From Phialocephala subalpina (lineage: Eukaryota > Ascomycota > Leotiomycetes > Helotiales > Mollisiaceae), in the NCBI GenBank assembly GCA_900073065.1, contig FJOG01000013.1, positions 1,482,137-1,546,136 of the forward strand: a stretch of 64,000 nucleotides of DNA, written 5' to 3'. A program made the position numbers and the translations under genes. The notes under the pieces were generated by a model. The model worked only from the letters and a program-made list of their open reading frames with translations, ran no database searches and had not been told where the DNA came from. Shown one piece after another: positions 10,490 to 21,932 of this stretch; position 1 is the stretch's first letter; each line of letters starts with the position of its first letter.

Positions 10490-12625
10490 CTATACCTCCT
10501 CTTCAACTTCAGTAATTCGACGAATTAATGGTGTACGTTCTGGAATTGAATGTACCGCGAGATATGGGACTTTATTAGATTTAACAGGTTTGCCTTGCTG
10601 CCGGACGAAGAGAACCAGGACTGTGCCAACTAGGAATCCTGCCGTTGCGAGTGCCTACCAAGAATTAGCCATCTGAATTTATACATTTCAAGGTCCCGGC
10701 AGTCCTAGGACATTGAAAACTCATTCAAGGGATGCGAAATTCGTAAATGAGCAGGTGACTTGCGGTATTAACAGGTGTGGGGTTACCGTGAAGAACTTCG
10801 AGAGTGAGGGCATCAATGCCATATTGAGAGAAATTGACAAGCCCGGACAGACAGATGATCGTGCCATAGACTCGGCCGAACGTTGCAAACCCGAAAACTT
10901 TCGTTGCGTAGTCACTGTGATTCAACTGTCAGCGAGTCCTCAATGTCCGAGCAAGGGTGAGGACTTACGACATCGCAGAATAGTAAAGTGGCCTTAGCAG
11001 CACGAAGAGACAGACTGTCATATACCCCGCCCAGACGAACGGCAGAGAATTGAGCACCCCAATAATCGTCGTGAGAGTGACAATCACAAGCAGAGCGGTA
11101 GGAACGCTCAAATTATCCAGGAACAGTCCGATGAAAGGTGTACAGATGACCCCACCAACAGGAAGCGCGACATCGAAGAAGTGATTGATGCTCGCAGCCA
11201 GATATTCAGAGTCCAGCATGTATTCGTACTGTGCGCGGATCGTGGCGATGAAGTAATTCATCCGCAACATCTGGATGACGGTGAGCAGTGTTATAAGTAT
11301 GAACCAAGGCGTCAGCATCTGCTTGTGTGCCGGCAAGCCGTGAAGAACACCCCAGACAACGCTCTTGGCGAGGCGCTCCTCTTCGCGGTCTGCTCGCTCT
11401 TGTCGATGTCCCTCGTCACCTAGGAGATTGTCCAGTTTCCGGATCTTGTTCTTCCGCCGATCGGAGCGCCATGAGCGGATCCGGTCGAGTTCATCCTCAG
11501 AGGAAATTTCCTCGTCGGAGGAGTGGATGTCTCGGGAGGGATCGCGGGCCCGCTCTATTTTCTTCTCAAGGACCGGAACAGTGTCGTACATTTGAGGCGG
11601 GAGGATTGCAATCTGGGACAGGAATATGAAGATGGGGATGATTGTGTAGAGAAAGAAGAATCGCTCAGGCGTGAATGAGTGGCCTGTAGCTTCATACGCT
11701 AACCGATAGAAGAGGAAAACGGCAGCGGAAGCATCGAAGGACCCGGTGATCAGCGCCACGATTGTCCCAGAGTACTTGGGAAATGCATTCGACATTTGGA
11801 AGGACGGAATGAAAATGAAACTTCCGCCCAGCGCGAGGAAGAAATTGGCGATCAGGTAGCCGTCGAACTCGGGGATTGCAAAGGCGTAGGACATCAAGAC
11901 GCTCCCGATAGCGAGAAAAAGACTGCTTATTATTCCGCATGTACGAGGGCCATAGCGGTCAAGAATTGCCCCAACGGGCAGGCAGGAGACGTTGGTAGTG
12001 ATCGAAGCTATCGTAAAGAAAAGGTTCAATCTGAATGTCCACGGTCAGCTAGGTTATTCATTTCAACCCAAATCAGGGAGACTGCACTACCTGATATCCT
12101 GCTCCTTGCAAACCTCGACATCTTGCTGCAACTCATCTTCAGTACATAGTTCTCGATAGACGCCTTCAGATATCAGCACAGGCTTGATAGCAGCGAAGCC
12201 AAAGACGATGCCGGAGGCGAGGAAGCAGGCAATGACTGTGATCACGAGTTGAACTGCATATATGTGTCAGCAAAATGCTCATTCACGCAATGATGACCGG
12301 CAGAATCTTCAATGTTCCAACTTCGCCAGGACATTCTCGGCCTGCTCTCCTCGAGCTTTCGTTTGCTGAGACCATTGCCATGACGCCACAACGAGTTCAG
12401 TCTTTTCGATTATCCTGATAGAGCCGGGACATTGGGAATGCTCTTACCTGCTCGTCTTGCTGTCGAGACCTTGTAGGCTGCCTGGTGGTCTGCTTGGTCT
12501 ACAATCTGTGAGGGGGGAAATGCGTCGTAACTCAAGACCCGTCTAACAACATGGAGAGATTCCGAGTCGGCCGATGGCTCGAGATCTACTCCTTCAATCG
12601 ACGAAACATGCTGGGCCAAAGACAT
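10490..12625 (-). CDS. MFS transporter, FMP42/SLC43-like
   Basis: Five exons (12625-12448, 12253-12091, 12030-10969, 10914-10764, 10654-10490) give 572 aa with all phases consistent. Recognisable pieces are a first membrane helix (VQLVITVIACFLASGIVFGF), a LNLFFTIASITTN segment, an MFS loop motif DRYGPRT, a long charged central loop (EISSEDELDRIRSWR...) between the two six-helix halves, and a late VLHGNPTPVN motif. This pattern is that of the fungal FMP42 group, related to animal LAT3/LAT4 amino-acid transporters. The yeast homologue was found with mitochondria, but the substrate is not settled. The last intron (10763-10655) uses a GC donor (GCAAGT). It shares its upstream region with the divergent AVT-type transporter. 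Confidence 0.88.
10655..10763 (-). other. Non-canonical GC-AG intron
   Basis: Fourth intron of the FMP42-like gene. With donor GCAAGT and acceptor TTGGTAG the reading runs PVNT then ALATAGFLVG without a break and reaches a stop at 10490. A GT donor six bases further upstream also keeps frame but would drop three conserved-looking residues. GCAAGT is the standard minor GC-AG donor. Confidence 0.65.
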
Positions 12626-13391
12626 TGACTGTGCTGGGGAGAGTACTCAAACAGGGAACGGACAATCTCGAAGCTCTTCGACGACAAATTTCGTCCAATG
12701 CGCGAATGTAGGAATGTACGGAGGATTCTAGGACAATGAGGAGAAGGAAGAAAGAATACTGACCGAAGTCAGGCTATATATCTGGCACGATACTCATACT
12801 TGAATGCACGAACCCAGCACGGACAGAAACTCCGCTCTGATAGACTTTCCATGGCAATTCTAGAAAGTGCGTTGAACCCCGCCATTCGGGAAGGCGCGTT
12901 GGTCTCCCATGCCCCAGATCACTCTGTGCCCCCTGCGTGGCAAATGAAAATCTCAATTGTACCCTGACATCTCGGACATTGCTGCGTGGCATCCTAGGCT
13001 ACCAGGTACGTAATACTTTCTAGTGCGTACCGTTACCCGAGCGAAACTTTGGAAGCGGGAAGACTGGACTGGCTCGAGGATATTCCCACGTCATTACTAG
13101 TGGAATCTTCCAAGGACGAAATCATGCAACTGTACATCCAATATCACGAACACCAAGGTTATGTAAGGGCTCGCAGACCAACACTCGGAATCCAACTACC
13201 TGGAAGTCCCACAGTCTGCAGGACATTCGCAGATCTACCACGGCCACTCAAACGGTACCGGACGATCGATACAACAACTGAGAAACCTTGAAAACTTCTC
13301 TGGTCCCTAACTCGAGTCGAAATAGACCTGAATGTCCCTCGATTTCTTGCACAACTTGTTGAAACAGATCTGGAAGTGAAGGACGCTTGCC
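12626..13391. promoter_or_regulatory. Divergent promoter region between two transporter genes
   Basis: About 766 bp between the start codons of the FMP42-like carrier and the AVT-type transporter. Short open frames (for example 13049-13291) lack any recognisable protein. Shared control of the two genes is possible but not shown by the sequence. Confidence 0.45.
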
Positions 13392-15143
13392 ATGTCGGAC
13401 CATGACAGAGACACCTCGGAGGAGAGAAGGGAGGCAGAGATTGTCTCTCGACATCTCGACCCCGGATACACCGCCAATCTCGAAGGCAACGAACCCGAAG
13501 ACCTTCCGCGAAGCTCGAATACCACACAAAGCTCAAGAGAAGCTCAAGAACAGGAGAGCTCGCTGAAGCTGCAAGGAGGAGACATACATCGAGATCTGTA
13601 TAAAATTGGCAGACGAGCAGAGGGGAGCCCAAGTCCAATGCGGAGAGCGCAGACATTCTCACACCCTGAGACACCCCCGATGCGACCGCGATTGGACGGA
13701 GAGTCAGCGGCAGATCATAGACAACCTGGCGGATTTCGACGCCATTTTGTGCAACAGCACCAGCGGTCCAAAAGTTTCACAGCTCCGATCACGAGAAACT
13801 TCGTCCAATTCCTGGATATATATGGCTCAAGATATGCTTTGGTGGAAGGGAACTCCGACTCCGACGCAATCGAGGATGAGGAGGAGGACGAAGAGCAAGG
13901 ACTATTGTCGGGCGAACAAGAAGGCGAGAGAAGACCTCTCTTGGGTAGACGGAAGACTACAACCAAGCCTGGAGATGCCACTCTGACGCGGACATTCTTC
14001 CTGTTGATAAAGTCCTTTGTCGGTACTGGTGTGCTATTCCTCCCAAAAGCCTTCAAGAATGGCGGTTTGCTATTCTCGTTGATTACCTTGGTGGTCATAT
14101 CTTTGGTCTCCTGTCTGGCCTTCCATTTGCTCCTGCAATGTCGAACAAGGTCTGGTGCTTCAGGGTATGGTGATATCGCACATGCTATTGGAGGTAAGAG
14201 GATGAGATCTATTGTTCTGACTTCCATCGCCCTCTCCCAGCTCGGATTTGTTTGTGCTGGTATCATCTTCGCTGCTGAGAATGTCTACTCGTTTCTGGAA
14301 GCTGTTACATCGCCGATTTCGATCAAACTTCTCATCGCGATCCAAGTACTTGTGCTTGTGCCATTAGCGTTCATCCGCAACATCTCGAAACTGGGTGGCG
14401 CTGCCTTACTGGCAGATGTCTTTATTCTGCTAGGACTTGGATACATATACTACTTCGACATCTCGAGCATCGCCAAATCAGGAGTCAACGACACCGTCCA
14501 ACTATTCAACCCACGAGATTTCACCTTGACCATCGGATCTGCCATCTTCACATTCGAAGGCATCGGCCTAATCCTCCCCATCCAGTCCTCCATGAAAGAG
14601 CCACAGAAATTCGAGAGACTCCTCTACATCGTCATGTTCATAATTACGATCGTCTTCGCCTCTATCGGCGCCCTGAGCTATATGACATTCGGCGAGAACA
14701 CAACGGTTGAAATTATTAGCAACCTCCCCCAAGACTCAAAACTCGTCAACGCAGTCCAATTCCTCTACTCCCTCGCCGTTCTAGCTGGAGATCCCGTCCA
14801 ACTCTTCCCCGCCATGCGAATTGTCGAGAACTCTCTTTTCGGCCACCGCTCTGGGAAACGGGATCCGACTACGAAGTGGAAGAAGAATGCATTCAGAACG
14901 AGTATTGTTGTTTTATGTGGCGTTGTATCTGCTCTTGGAGCTGCAGACTTGGATAAGTTTGTTGCGTTGATTGGATCTTTTGCTTGTGTGCCGTTGGTTT
15001 ATATTTATCCTGCTTTCTTGCATTGGAAGGGCGTTGCGGAAAACAAGTATGTGAAGGCGGGAGATATACTTTTGATGAGTGTGGGGCTTGTTGCTATGGT
15101 TTATACTACTGCTGTTACCATCGCGAGATGGTCTGAAAAATAG
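13392..15143 (+). CDS. Vacuolar amino-acid transporter, AVT3/AVT4-type (AAAP family)
   Basis: One exon, 583 aa. The N-terminal 200 residues are hydrophilic and probably disordered, with Ser-rich basic patches and an acidic cluster (IEDEEEDEEQ), as in fungal AVT3/AVT4. The membrane part begins with FFLLIKSFVGTGVLFLPKAF (about 202-221), the family's first-helix signature. It continues with a G-rich second helix, SGYGDIAHAIGG, and about eleven helices to ARWSEK at the end. AVT3-type proteins export neutral amino acids from the vacuole. The long cytosolic N-terminus is often phosphorylated. Substrate preference here is inferred from family only. Confidence 0.9.
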   Translation: MSDHDRDTSEERREAEIVSRHLDPGYTANLEGNEPEDLPRSSNTTQSSREAQEQESSLKLQGGDIHRDLYKIGRRAEGSPSPMRRAQTFSHPETPPMRPRLDGESAADHRQPGGFRRHFVQQHQRSKSFTAPITRNFVQFLDIYGSRYALVEGNSDSDAIEDEEEDEEQGLLSGEQEGERRPLLGRRKTTTKPGDATLTRTFFLLIKSFVGTGVLFLPKAFKNGGLLFSLITLVVISLVSCLAFHLLLQCRTRSGASGYGDIAHAIGGKRMRSIVLTSIALSQLGFVCAGIIFAAENVYSFLEAVTSPISIKLLIAIQVLVLVPLAFIRNISKLGGAALLADVFILLGLGYIYYFDISSIAKSGVNDTVQLFNPRDFTLTIGSAIFTFEGIGLILPIQSSMKEPQKFERLLYIVMFIITIVFASIGALSYMTFGENTTVEIISNLPQDSKLVNAVQFLYSLAVLAGDPVQLFPAMRIVENSLFGHRSGKRDPTTKWKKNAFRTSIVVLCGVVSALGAADLDKFVALIGSFACVPLVYIYPAFLHWKGVAENKYVKAGDILLMSVGLVAMVYTTAVTIARWSEK

Positions 15144-15726
15144 GTGTTTGGGCATGTGCATTGCATTGCGTTGGGTACATGGCATTTGCATTGGGTTGGA
15201 TAGCTTTCCGAAGGTTAAAAAGTTGTACGTTTTGATTTCACTTGTAGGATATGTGGAGAGTATCTCCAGACAAAGACTTGGCATACCTCTTCACGTTCAA
15301 TTCCCCACAGATATCAGACTTAATACTAACCGTCTCCTTCGAGGTCCACGTGGTGTTCGCAATTGCTTTACTTACCATTTTCCGCCTATTTAATCAGGCT
15401 CACAACGGGGTGGCCCGTGACCCAACCCAACCTGGAACTAGCGCGTGTCTGATGTCATAGTACTAACTCGACCATCTAAAATTACCATGTTCAGCAAAAC
15501 AACTTCAACTTCATCTTCACTTATATCCGATCACCTAGGAATAACTTCTCCTCGCGAATATACTTCTCTGTCATTGTTCCCGACACGAAACAACATGCGA
15601 TAGTAAGAAGGCAGCATCGCTGCGGCGGCGATCACATGCAACGCGCATCTTCTTCAGTAGATTTTTGAAGTCTACCGAATCCCAGACGAACTTGGAACGA
15701 GAGGAGGCCGCACCTTGAACACCACA
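15144..15726. other. Intergenic
   Basis: 3' end of the AVT gene and leader of the CSC1-like gene. One CACGTG lies near 15349. No gene seen. Confidence 0.5.
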
Positions 15727-18700
15727 ATGTCTGCCATCTCATTCCTGAACGAGACCATCAATGGAGCTGCAGGATCGGCACAGGGCAGGGTTGGCACGAC
15801 AATCACAACCTTCTCCATCTCCTTGGCCGCTGGTTTTATCCTCTTCGCGGTTCAATTTGGTACGTTCCTCATTATTAGGAATTACTTATGGGCCAAACGA
15901 ATTTATCAACCAAGATCTTTCTTGGTACCTGTCAAGCAAAGGATCAAACCACCTCACAACAACCCGTTCAAATGGCTGTTCACCGTTTTCACGATCAGAG
16001 AAGACCCTGAAGTCCTAGCAAAAGCCGGCATGGATGCATACTTCTTTCTCAGATATCTCAGTATGTGCCTCAAAATCTTTACTCCGATGGCCGTCATTAT
16101 CATGCCCATCTTGATACCGCTGAATGTCAAGCAGGGAAAAGGAACCAACACTATTAGCGGCGTCACGTACAATGTCACGGGACTGGATACTTTGGCCTGG
16201 TCAAATGTCTCACCAGCAAATACCAGCAGATACTGGGCACATTTGATCTTGGCAGTTGGGGTCGTGGCCTGGGCCTGCTTTATGTTTCACCAAGAATTGA
16301 GCCACTATATCGCCAAGCGAGAAGAGTTCATAAGCAGCCTGGGTCACAGATTGAAAGCATCGAGCACAACGGTTCTCATCCAGGACATTCCAGAAAACCT
16401 CTGCAATGAAGAGGCGCTGGAGGAGCTATACGGCGACTTTCCGGGTGGTATCCGCCGGATTTGGATCAATCGAGATTTCACCAAACTAGTGAATAAGGAC
16501 AAGCTTCGGAAGTACTACGAAAACCTTCTGGAAAATACCGAAACCGATCTGCTTCGGAAAGTAGTCAAACAAAGCCGCAAGGCAAAATCGCACCAGAGAG
16601 GAGAATCGACATCGACGCAAGAAACTCCAGAACAAGCGGCTCCAGATGTCCCAACTGAAGAGGGATATTCATACCCTGCGCGCCCCGAAATAGGCTCCCC
16701 ATCTCCAGCAGCTTGTCAACTTGATCTGGAATATGACCTCGAAACCAAAGCTGCATGGACCAGATTCCTAACGCCGAAGCAGCGGAAAACCATGAGGATA
16801 CCAAAAGATGGGCACACAGCCGCAGCCAAAATTCCGCTCATTGGCCATTTCTTTAGTACCAAAGTTGACACAATCTACTACTGCCGTAGAGAACTCGCTC
16901 GACTAAATGTGGAATTCGAAGTAGATGTTAAGACACCAGAGGCGCATCCACAAAACCTATCGGCCTTTGTCCAATTCAATTCTCAAAAGGCAGCGCACCT
17001 CGCTTGTCAGTCCGTTGCCGGTACCACCCCCAGCCACATGAGGAGAAGATTGGTTGAGATCTCACCTGGGGACATCAACTGGCCCAGCTTAAACCTATCC
17101 TGGCGTGCTCGCTACCTCCGCCTTGTGGGACTGCCGTAGAGAACTCGCTCGACTAAATGTGGAATTCGAAGTAGATGTTAAGACACCAGAGGCGCATCCA
17201 CAAAACCTATCGGCCTTTGTCCAATTCAATTCTCAAAAGGCAGCGCACCTCGCTTGTCAGTCCGTTGCCGGTACCACCCCCAGCCACATGAGGAGAAGAT
17301 TGGTTGAGATCTCACCTGGGGACATCAACTGGCCCAGCTTAAACCTATCCTGGCGTGCTCGCTACCTCCGCCTTGTGGGCAGGAGGGGGAGCGCTCACTT
17401 CAGTTGTGGTACTTCATTTCCTTCATCTTCGAACTGTTTATTATACCCACCATCTCCTCCGGCCTTACTAGCATTGTTGAAGAACTTATTCGCACCCCAA
17501 CATCGGTACCAAACATCCTTGCTACGAATTTACCCACGGCTGCCAACTATTACTTCTCATTCTTGATCTTGCAGGCACTGTCCCTAAGCGCAACCTCAAT
17601 TTTGCAGACTATTCGATTGTTCAAATTCTATGTCATTGGTCATGTCAATACGCCGGACTCAGTGTTCGAAAAATTGAGCTGGACAAATTTGACGCGTATT
17701 GGTAGTAATATACCATGGTATACTACGTTTGCAGTCATCGGTACGTAATACATCATCCACGATTACTGCTTTTGCCCTAACCTCAGATCAGGACTTGTCT
17801 ATTCTACCATCGCCCCACTTATGTTACTATTTATGCTCATCACCTTTAGCCTCTTTTGGGTAGTGATCAAGAATAACTTACTTTATTGCGTACGAACAGG
17901 CACTGTTGACGGAGGTGGACTATTTTTTCCGAGCGCTATCAATCAGCTATTTACCGGCCTCTATTTCATGGAATTCTGTCTCATCGGCTTATTCTTCTTG
18001 GTTCGTGACACTCGGGACAAGGTCGCATGTGCTGCTCAGGGCATCGTCATTGCGGTAGTTCTTGTATTTACGATCTTGTATCAGATATGGTTGATGGGCC
18101 ATCTCTCTCCATTGTTCAAGTACGCCCCTGTACAATTGGAGGTTGAGTCCAAGGCTTTATTAGCAGACTACGAAGAAAAACTCAGGACGGGGAGGCCCGG
18201 GACTCAGGAAACCTCAGAAGCTGCCAATTCTGACCCTCTAGATGAAGATAAAGTCCCTTTGGATCTATCTAGCCAGACTGCGTTCGACACCCAGAATACC
18301 GAGACGGCTCATAGACCGCCCTTTGCGCAGAGACATTCATCACATCGATCCCAGGATATACAACTTCAACAACGAGAAGACGCTAAATCCGCCGAGCGCA
18401 TACTCGCCCGCGTCAACCGACCACTCAACGAAGTCCGCCTCGCACAACTCGAAAAGAAATTGGTCGCCCGGACCGAAGCAGGTATCGGCAGTGTCCTCCT
18501 ACCGCGACGCAAAGACATCGAAGCACAAATGCTCGACGACCCAATCTCAAAAATCATCATGCAGCAGAACGACGAGTTGGAAAACCTAGATCCTGAGGAA
18601 CGCGACATGTTGACTTCGGTGGCGTTCATGCATCCCGTGTTGCGAGAGACGAGGCCTTGCGTTTGGATCCCGGGGGATGAGTCGGGGGTTAGTGATGATG

Positions 18701-18840
18701 AGGTTAGGAGGACGAGGGAGTTGAGTGGGGATTTGGTGGTTGATAATAGGGGGGCGTATTTTGATCGGAGGTTGAAGGTGCAGGTTGATAAGCCGCCGCC
18801 GGATATGTCTGAGTTTGCGCTTATCATGGCGGAGCTGTAG
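15727..18840 (+). CDS. CSC1/OSCA-type (DUF221) calcium-permeable channel, disrupted in this assembly
   Basis: The N-terminal exon encodes three membrane helices, the cytosolic RRM-like loop (IPENLCNEEALEELYGDFPGG) and the SLNLSWRARYLRLVG entry to the next helix. Downstream (17404-17740, intron 17741-17791, then 17792-18840) come the ELIRTPTSVPNILATNLPTA motif, further helices including NNLLYCVRTGTVDGGGLFFP, and a long cytosolic tail ending in the conserved HPVLRETRPCVWIPGDE segment. This is the plasma-membrane osmosensitive channel family (yeast CSC1/RSN1 relatives). Frame is lost at a perfect 250-bp duplication (16880-17379). Where about 80 residues with two or so helices should follow LRLVG, there is only the second copy of preceding sequence. 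The chosen start is ATG 15727. Real function depends on whether the lesion is genuine. Confidence 0.85.
16880..17379 (+). repeat. Perfect 250-bp tandem duplication inside the CSC1-like gene
   Basis: Units 16880-17129 and 17130-17379 are identical over all 250 bases by direct reading. Because 250 is not a multiple of three, the copy shifts the frame and brings a stop at 17139. The sequence right after the second unit resumes about 80 codons further along the family alignment, so the duplication sits where unique sequence is missing. Confidence 0.97.
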
Positions 18841-19470
18841 TTAGAAATATAAATACACTGCATCGATCCATAATGTTGGTTCACCTTGTGTCTAATCATG
18901 AAAGCGCGTTGTATGAATTCTCTCGAACGTGAATGGAGGTGTTGTCGAACCGGATCTTATGGCCAAAATATCAGGTTCTCCCTAGGCGTAGGATACTACC
19001 CCATAGCTGACTTCGTTCCAGAGACTCTTGACAAAAAGTCGGCATGGACTCTTTGATCATCCGGTTGCACGGCTGGTGATAAGACCAAAATTCGGTCTTT
19101 ATCCGTCGGTGGCCCAGGGGACCATAGATGCCTGCCTGCCATCATTCCACCGATTGGTGAAATTTTGGTATCGTTAAACTCAACGCAAACTGCTAATAAC
19201 GTTGATTGCGAAATTTGTTGTGGGGTTGTTAATGTTCGGTCGAGATAGAAGGAAGTGTCTGCCTGACGCTGTACCTCGCAGCCACCGGATGTCGCATGTG
19301 CCAGCCAATCAGATTGGTTTCCTTCGAAATGGAGCCTAGACTGCGCCTTTCATCAGCATTATCTTGGCTTCTTCATACATAAATGAATCGATCCCAATCT
19401 AGCCTCACTCCTCTACTCTACTATTCTTTCCTTACTATCTAATTCCTCTTACTCGACAAATTCCAACGAA
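18841..19470. other. Intergenic
   Basis: Between the CSC1-like gene and the NPF-motif protein. The last 80 bp are pyrimidine-rich leader. I see no coding segment or RNA gene. Confidence 0.5.
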
Positions 19471-21288
19471 ATGGTGTTCGGCTCCTCAACCCACGACCCT
19501 AACAGGAAGCTTTTCGATAACTTCGACCCAAATGCAGCTCCAAAAGGGACCTTCTCGAATCCATTTTTCTTTGAGCCTGGAGCTGCACCACCACGTCCTC
19601 CTCCTGCACACTCCCTGGGCGAGCAAGGACATGCACCAGTCTCTGATTTTGGAGGGTTTGGATCACGTGCCGTCACTCAAACCATTCTCCCATCGGTAGA
19701 CACAGTCGAACCGAGCAAGCAATCAACAGTGCCAGATGAGACGCTCGGTGGAACTTGGGAGCTCGAGCCCCCTCCTCCTCTCTCTCCACCCCCACAACCC
19801 TCACTCCCTCCCTTACGTCCCTTCCCCTTCGAAGCAATGGACAACCTCATGCGACAGCTACGAGAAGAGGAGGAACGGAAAGTGAGGAGGACACCAGAAG
19901 AGGTTCTCGCTGAAGAAGCGGCTGGGAAAACTATGGTTGAGGAGCAGTGGAGGTTGAAAAGAGAAAGGGAGAAGAATGTTTGGTCTAGCTGTCATCTTTT
20001 TTCGGATGGGACGGGGATGTCGATGTCGGGACCGATTGTGAGGGATGAGGTTACTGGAGAGGTGAGGTATGAGGAATGGCCGAAAGTGGAGACTGGAGGG
20101 GAAGGGGAGAAGGTGGTGGAAGAGGCGGAAAGCGGAAGCACAGGGAACGAGAAGCTAGTCACCGCATGGCCGGAGGACACTGAAGAAGAGAAGAAATCAA
20201 TTTTGGCCCAGAAGGCGACGAACCCCTTCGATGACGCGCCAAATTCTAATCCTCTTTTACCAACAGAAAGAAAGAAACACCAAGAAGATGCAAAGCTCGC
20301 ACAATTACGATTGCAAAGGCACCTACAATTGGCAAAGTTATTCCCCCCTCCCCGAAATCAGTTACGTTCCTCGAAAGGAGAAGATGCGGAACAAAAAGTA
20401 GAGAACACCGATGAGGAGAAGATGGAAGGGGAAAAGAAGGAGAAAAGGCGACAATTCATTCGAAAGCGCGTGGCCCAGATAGATTACGAGTCAAACCTTC
20501 CTTCTCCTGGCGAAGGAATAGCGGAAACGAGCTTGCCGATATCAAGAAACCCCTACATCAACGATATGAAGAACGCCGAGTTCGAAAAAGAGAATAAGTC
20601 GATCGTACAGCAAGGAATCGCGCTCGACGAACAATCACCCAGCGGTATCGCGAACATTCAACCTCCAGAGGAGTCGGTTTACGAGAAGGAAGAACGTTCC
20701 CCTAAAAGCCCAAAGAATCCGTTCAATTTACCTAATCCTTTCACCCTATCCGCAAGAAAGCAGATGCAACAGCTCGAAGTTGCACGCAACGAAGACGAAG
20801 AGGAGAATGAGTCAAAGCTTGCATGGGAACGTTGGCAGCAACTTGAGATCAGAAGACAGCAGCACCAGAATATCGACGAACAAACACTCAGCGGTACCAC
20901 TATGGTTGCTGCAGTCATTGATAAGTTGCCTCACCCTCTGGATGGGATCCCATCACTTGAGGAGGCGGAGCAAGAGAAGAAACGACTTTCGAAGCAGAGA
21001 CTGGAAGATCATTTCAATCCCGAGGTGGCAGAATCCGGTCGTGCATCGCTGGCACTTAAGAGATCGTCAGCACATAGGAGCAAGTACCAATTTGAAGCAG
21101 ATTCTGAAGACGACGAAGGAGAAAAGGATAATGGAGAAACGATACTCGGATTGCAGGAGTTGGTAAAGGGGAGAGGGAATGAAACTGAGGGGTGTAGTGG
21201 TTTTTGTTCATACCCGCTGCGATTGAAGAATGGTGATGTGGACGAGAAGATTAAGATAGCAAGAGCGAGGTTGGATAGAATTAGATAG
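19471..21288 (+). CDS. Large disordered protein with repeated NPF motifs
   Basis: Uninterrupted 605-codon frame starting MVFGSSTHDPNRKLFDNF. No known domain is recognised. It is rich in Pro, Glu, Lys and Arg, with a polyproline stretch (about residues 93-112), several Glu/Arg-rich segments likely to form long helices or coiled coil (from about 125, 280 and 430), and little hydrophobic core. NPF tripeptides occur at least four times (NPFFF near 30, NPFDD near 251, NPFNL and NPFTL near 412-419). NPF is the ligand of EH domains in endocytic adaptors, so a scaffold role in endocytosis or actin patches is conceivable, but this is inference. Length and codon use look like a real gene. Confidence 0.65.
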   Translation: MVFGSSTHDPNRKLFDNFDPNAAPKGTFSNPFFFEPGAAPPRPPPAHSLGEQGHAPVSDFGGFGSRAVTQTILPSVDTVEPSKQSTVPDETLGGTWELEPPPPLSPPPQPSLPPLRPFPFEAMDNLMRQLREEEERKVRRTPEEVLAEEAAGKTMVEEQWRLKREREKNVWSSCHLFSDGTGMSMSGPIVRDEVTGEVRYEEWPKVETGGEGEKVVEEAESGSTGNEKLVTAWPEDTEEEKKSILAQKATNPFDDAPNSNPLLPTERKKHQEDAKLAQLRLQRHLQLAKLFPPPRNQLRSSKGEDAEQKVENTDEEKMEGEKKEKRRQFIRKRVAQIDYESNLPSPGEGIAETSLPISRNPYINDMKNAEFEKENKSIVQQGIALDEQSPSGIANIQPPEESVYEKEERSPKSPKNPFNLPNPFTLSARKQMQQLEVARNEDEEENESKLAWERWQQLEIRRQQHQNIDEQTLSGTTMVAAVIDKLPHPLDGIPSLEEAEQEKKRLSKQRLEDHFNPEVAESGRASLALKRSSAHRSKYQFEADSEDDEGEKDNGETILGLQELVKGRGNETEGCSGFCSYPLRLKNGDVDEKIKIARARLDRIR

Positions 21289-21932
21289 ACAATCTAAACG
21301 CATGGGACATTCAGAGTATTTTTGGAGGAGGCCCACACGTGATTCATGCGAGGTCGCATCTTGTGGTTTCATGGATGCGGGGGGGAAAAGGATCTCGAAA
21401 GCCTCGAACATGACAAATACTCTTTATCTCGATCGCTGGTCCCCGTGTGGGAAGGTTTTTGGAACAGTTCCACAATCTACCGGTCGAAAGGTACCTTGAT
21501 GGCTAGGTGCTACAACGGACTCTAGACTCGAAGAGTGTTCTCTTACACGGAAAAGGATTTCATAAGGATTAGTTACAAATACAATTCCTGTTCTTCTTAC
21601 CAATCAATTAAGCTGTGCCTCTTGTATCCAATCGCTAGCCAGGTCCTATCAGGTCTCGAATGTGGGCTCTCAAATCTAGATTTCGCCACCTCCATCTAGG
21701 CCCCTTCGCTTAGCTAGCTCGCGTCCCCTTATTTCAAATACCGCCAGCGATCCTAACCATTTAGAGTTTGAGCTGCGGAAACTAACAGCGATCAGTGGAG
21801 CACTGACGTTAAGCTCCACCGCGGGGTTTCATAAGAGCTCAAGACCCCTCCTTCTAGGTCGAAGCTCTTCCTTCAACACACCTCACCTTTTCAATTTCAC
21901 AATTATCTACAAAAACACATAAATCAATCAAG
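21289..21932. other. Intergenic, peroxiredoxin promoter
   Basis: No gene seen. The last 60 bp before 21933 are a typical A/C/T-rich fungal leader. Confidence 0.5.

Noticed and set aside
13049..13291. 80-codon plus-strand frame between the two transporters
   Set aside because: No family resemblance, overlaps opposite-strand open frames, and looks compositional.
17130..17379. Genuine repeated domain in the CSC1-like channel
   Set aside because: The unit is 250 bp, not a multiple of three, and shifts the frame, so it cannot encode a domain repeat.
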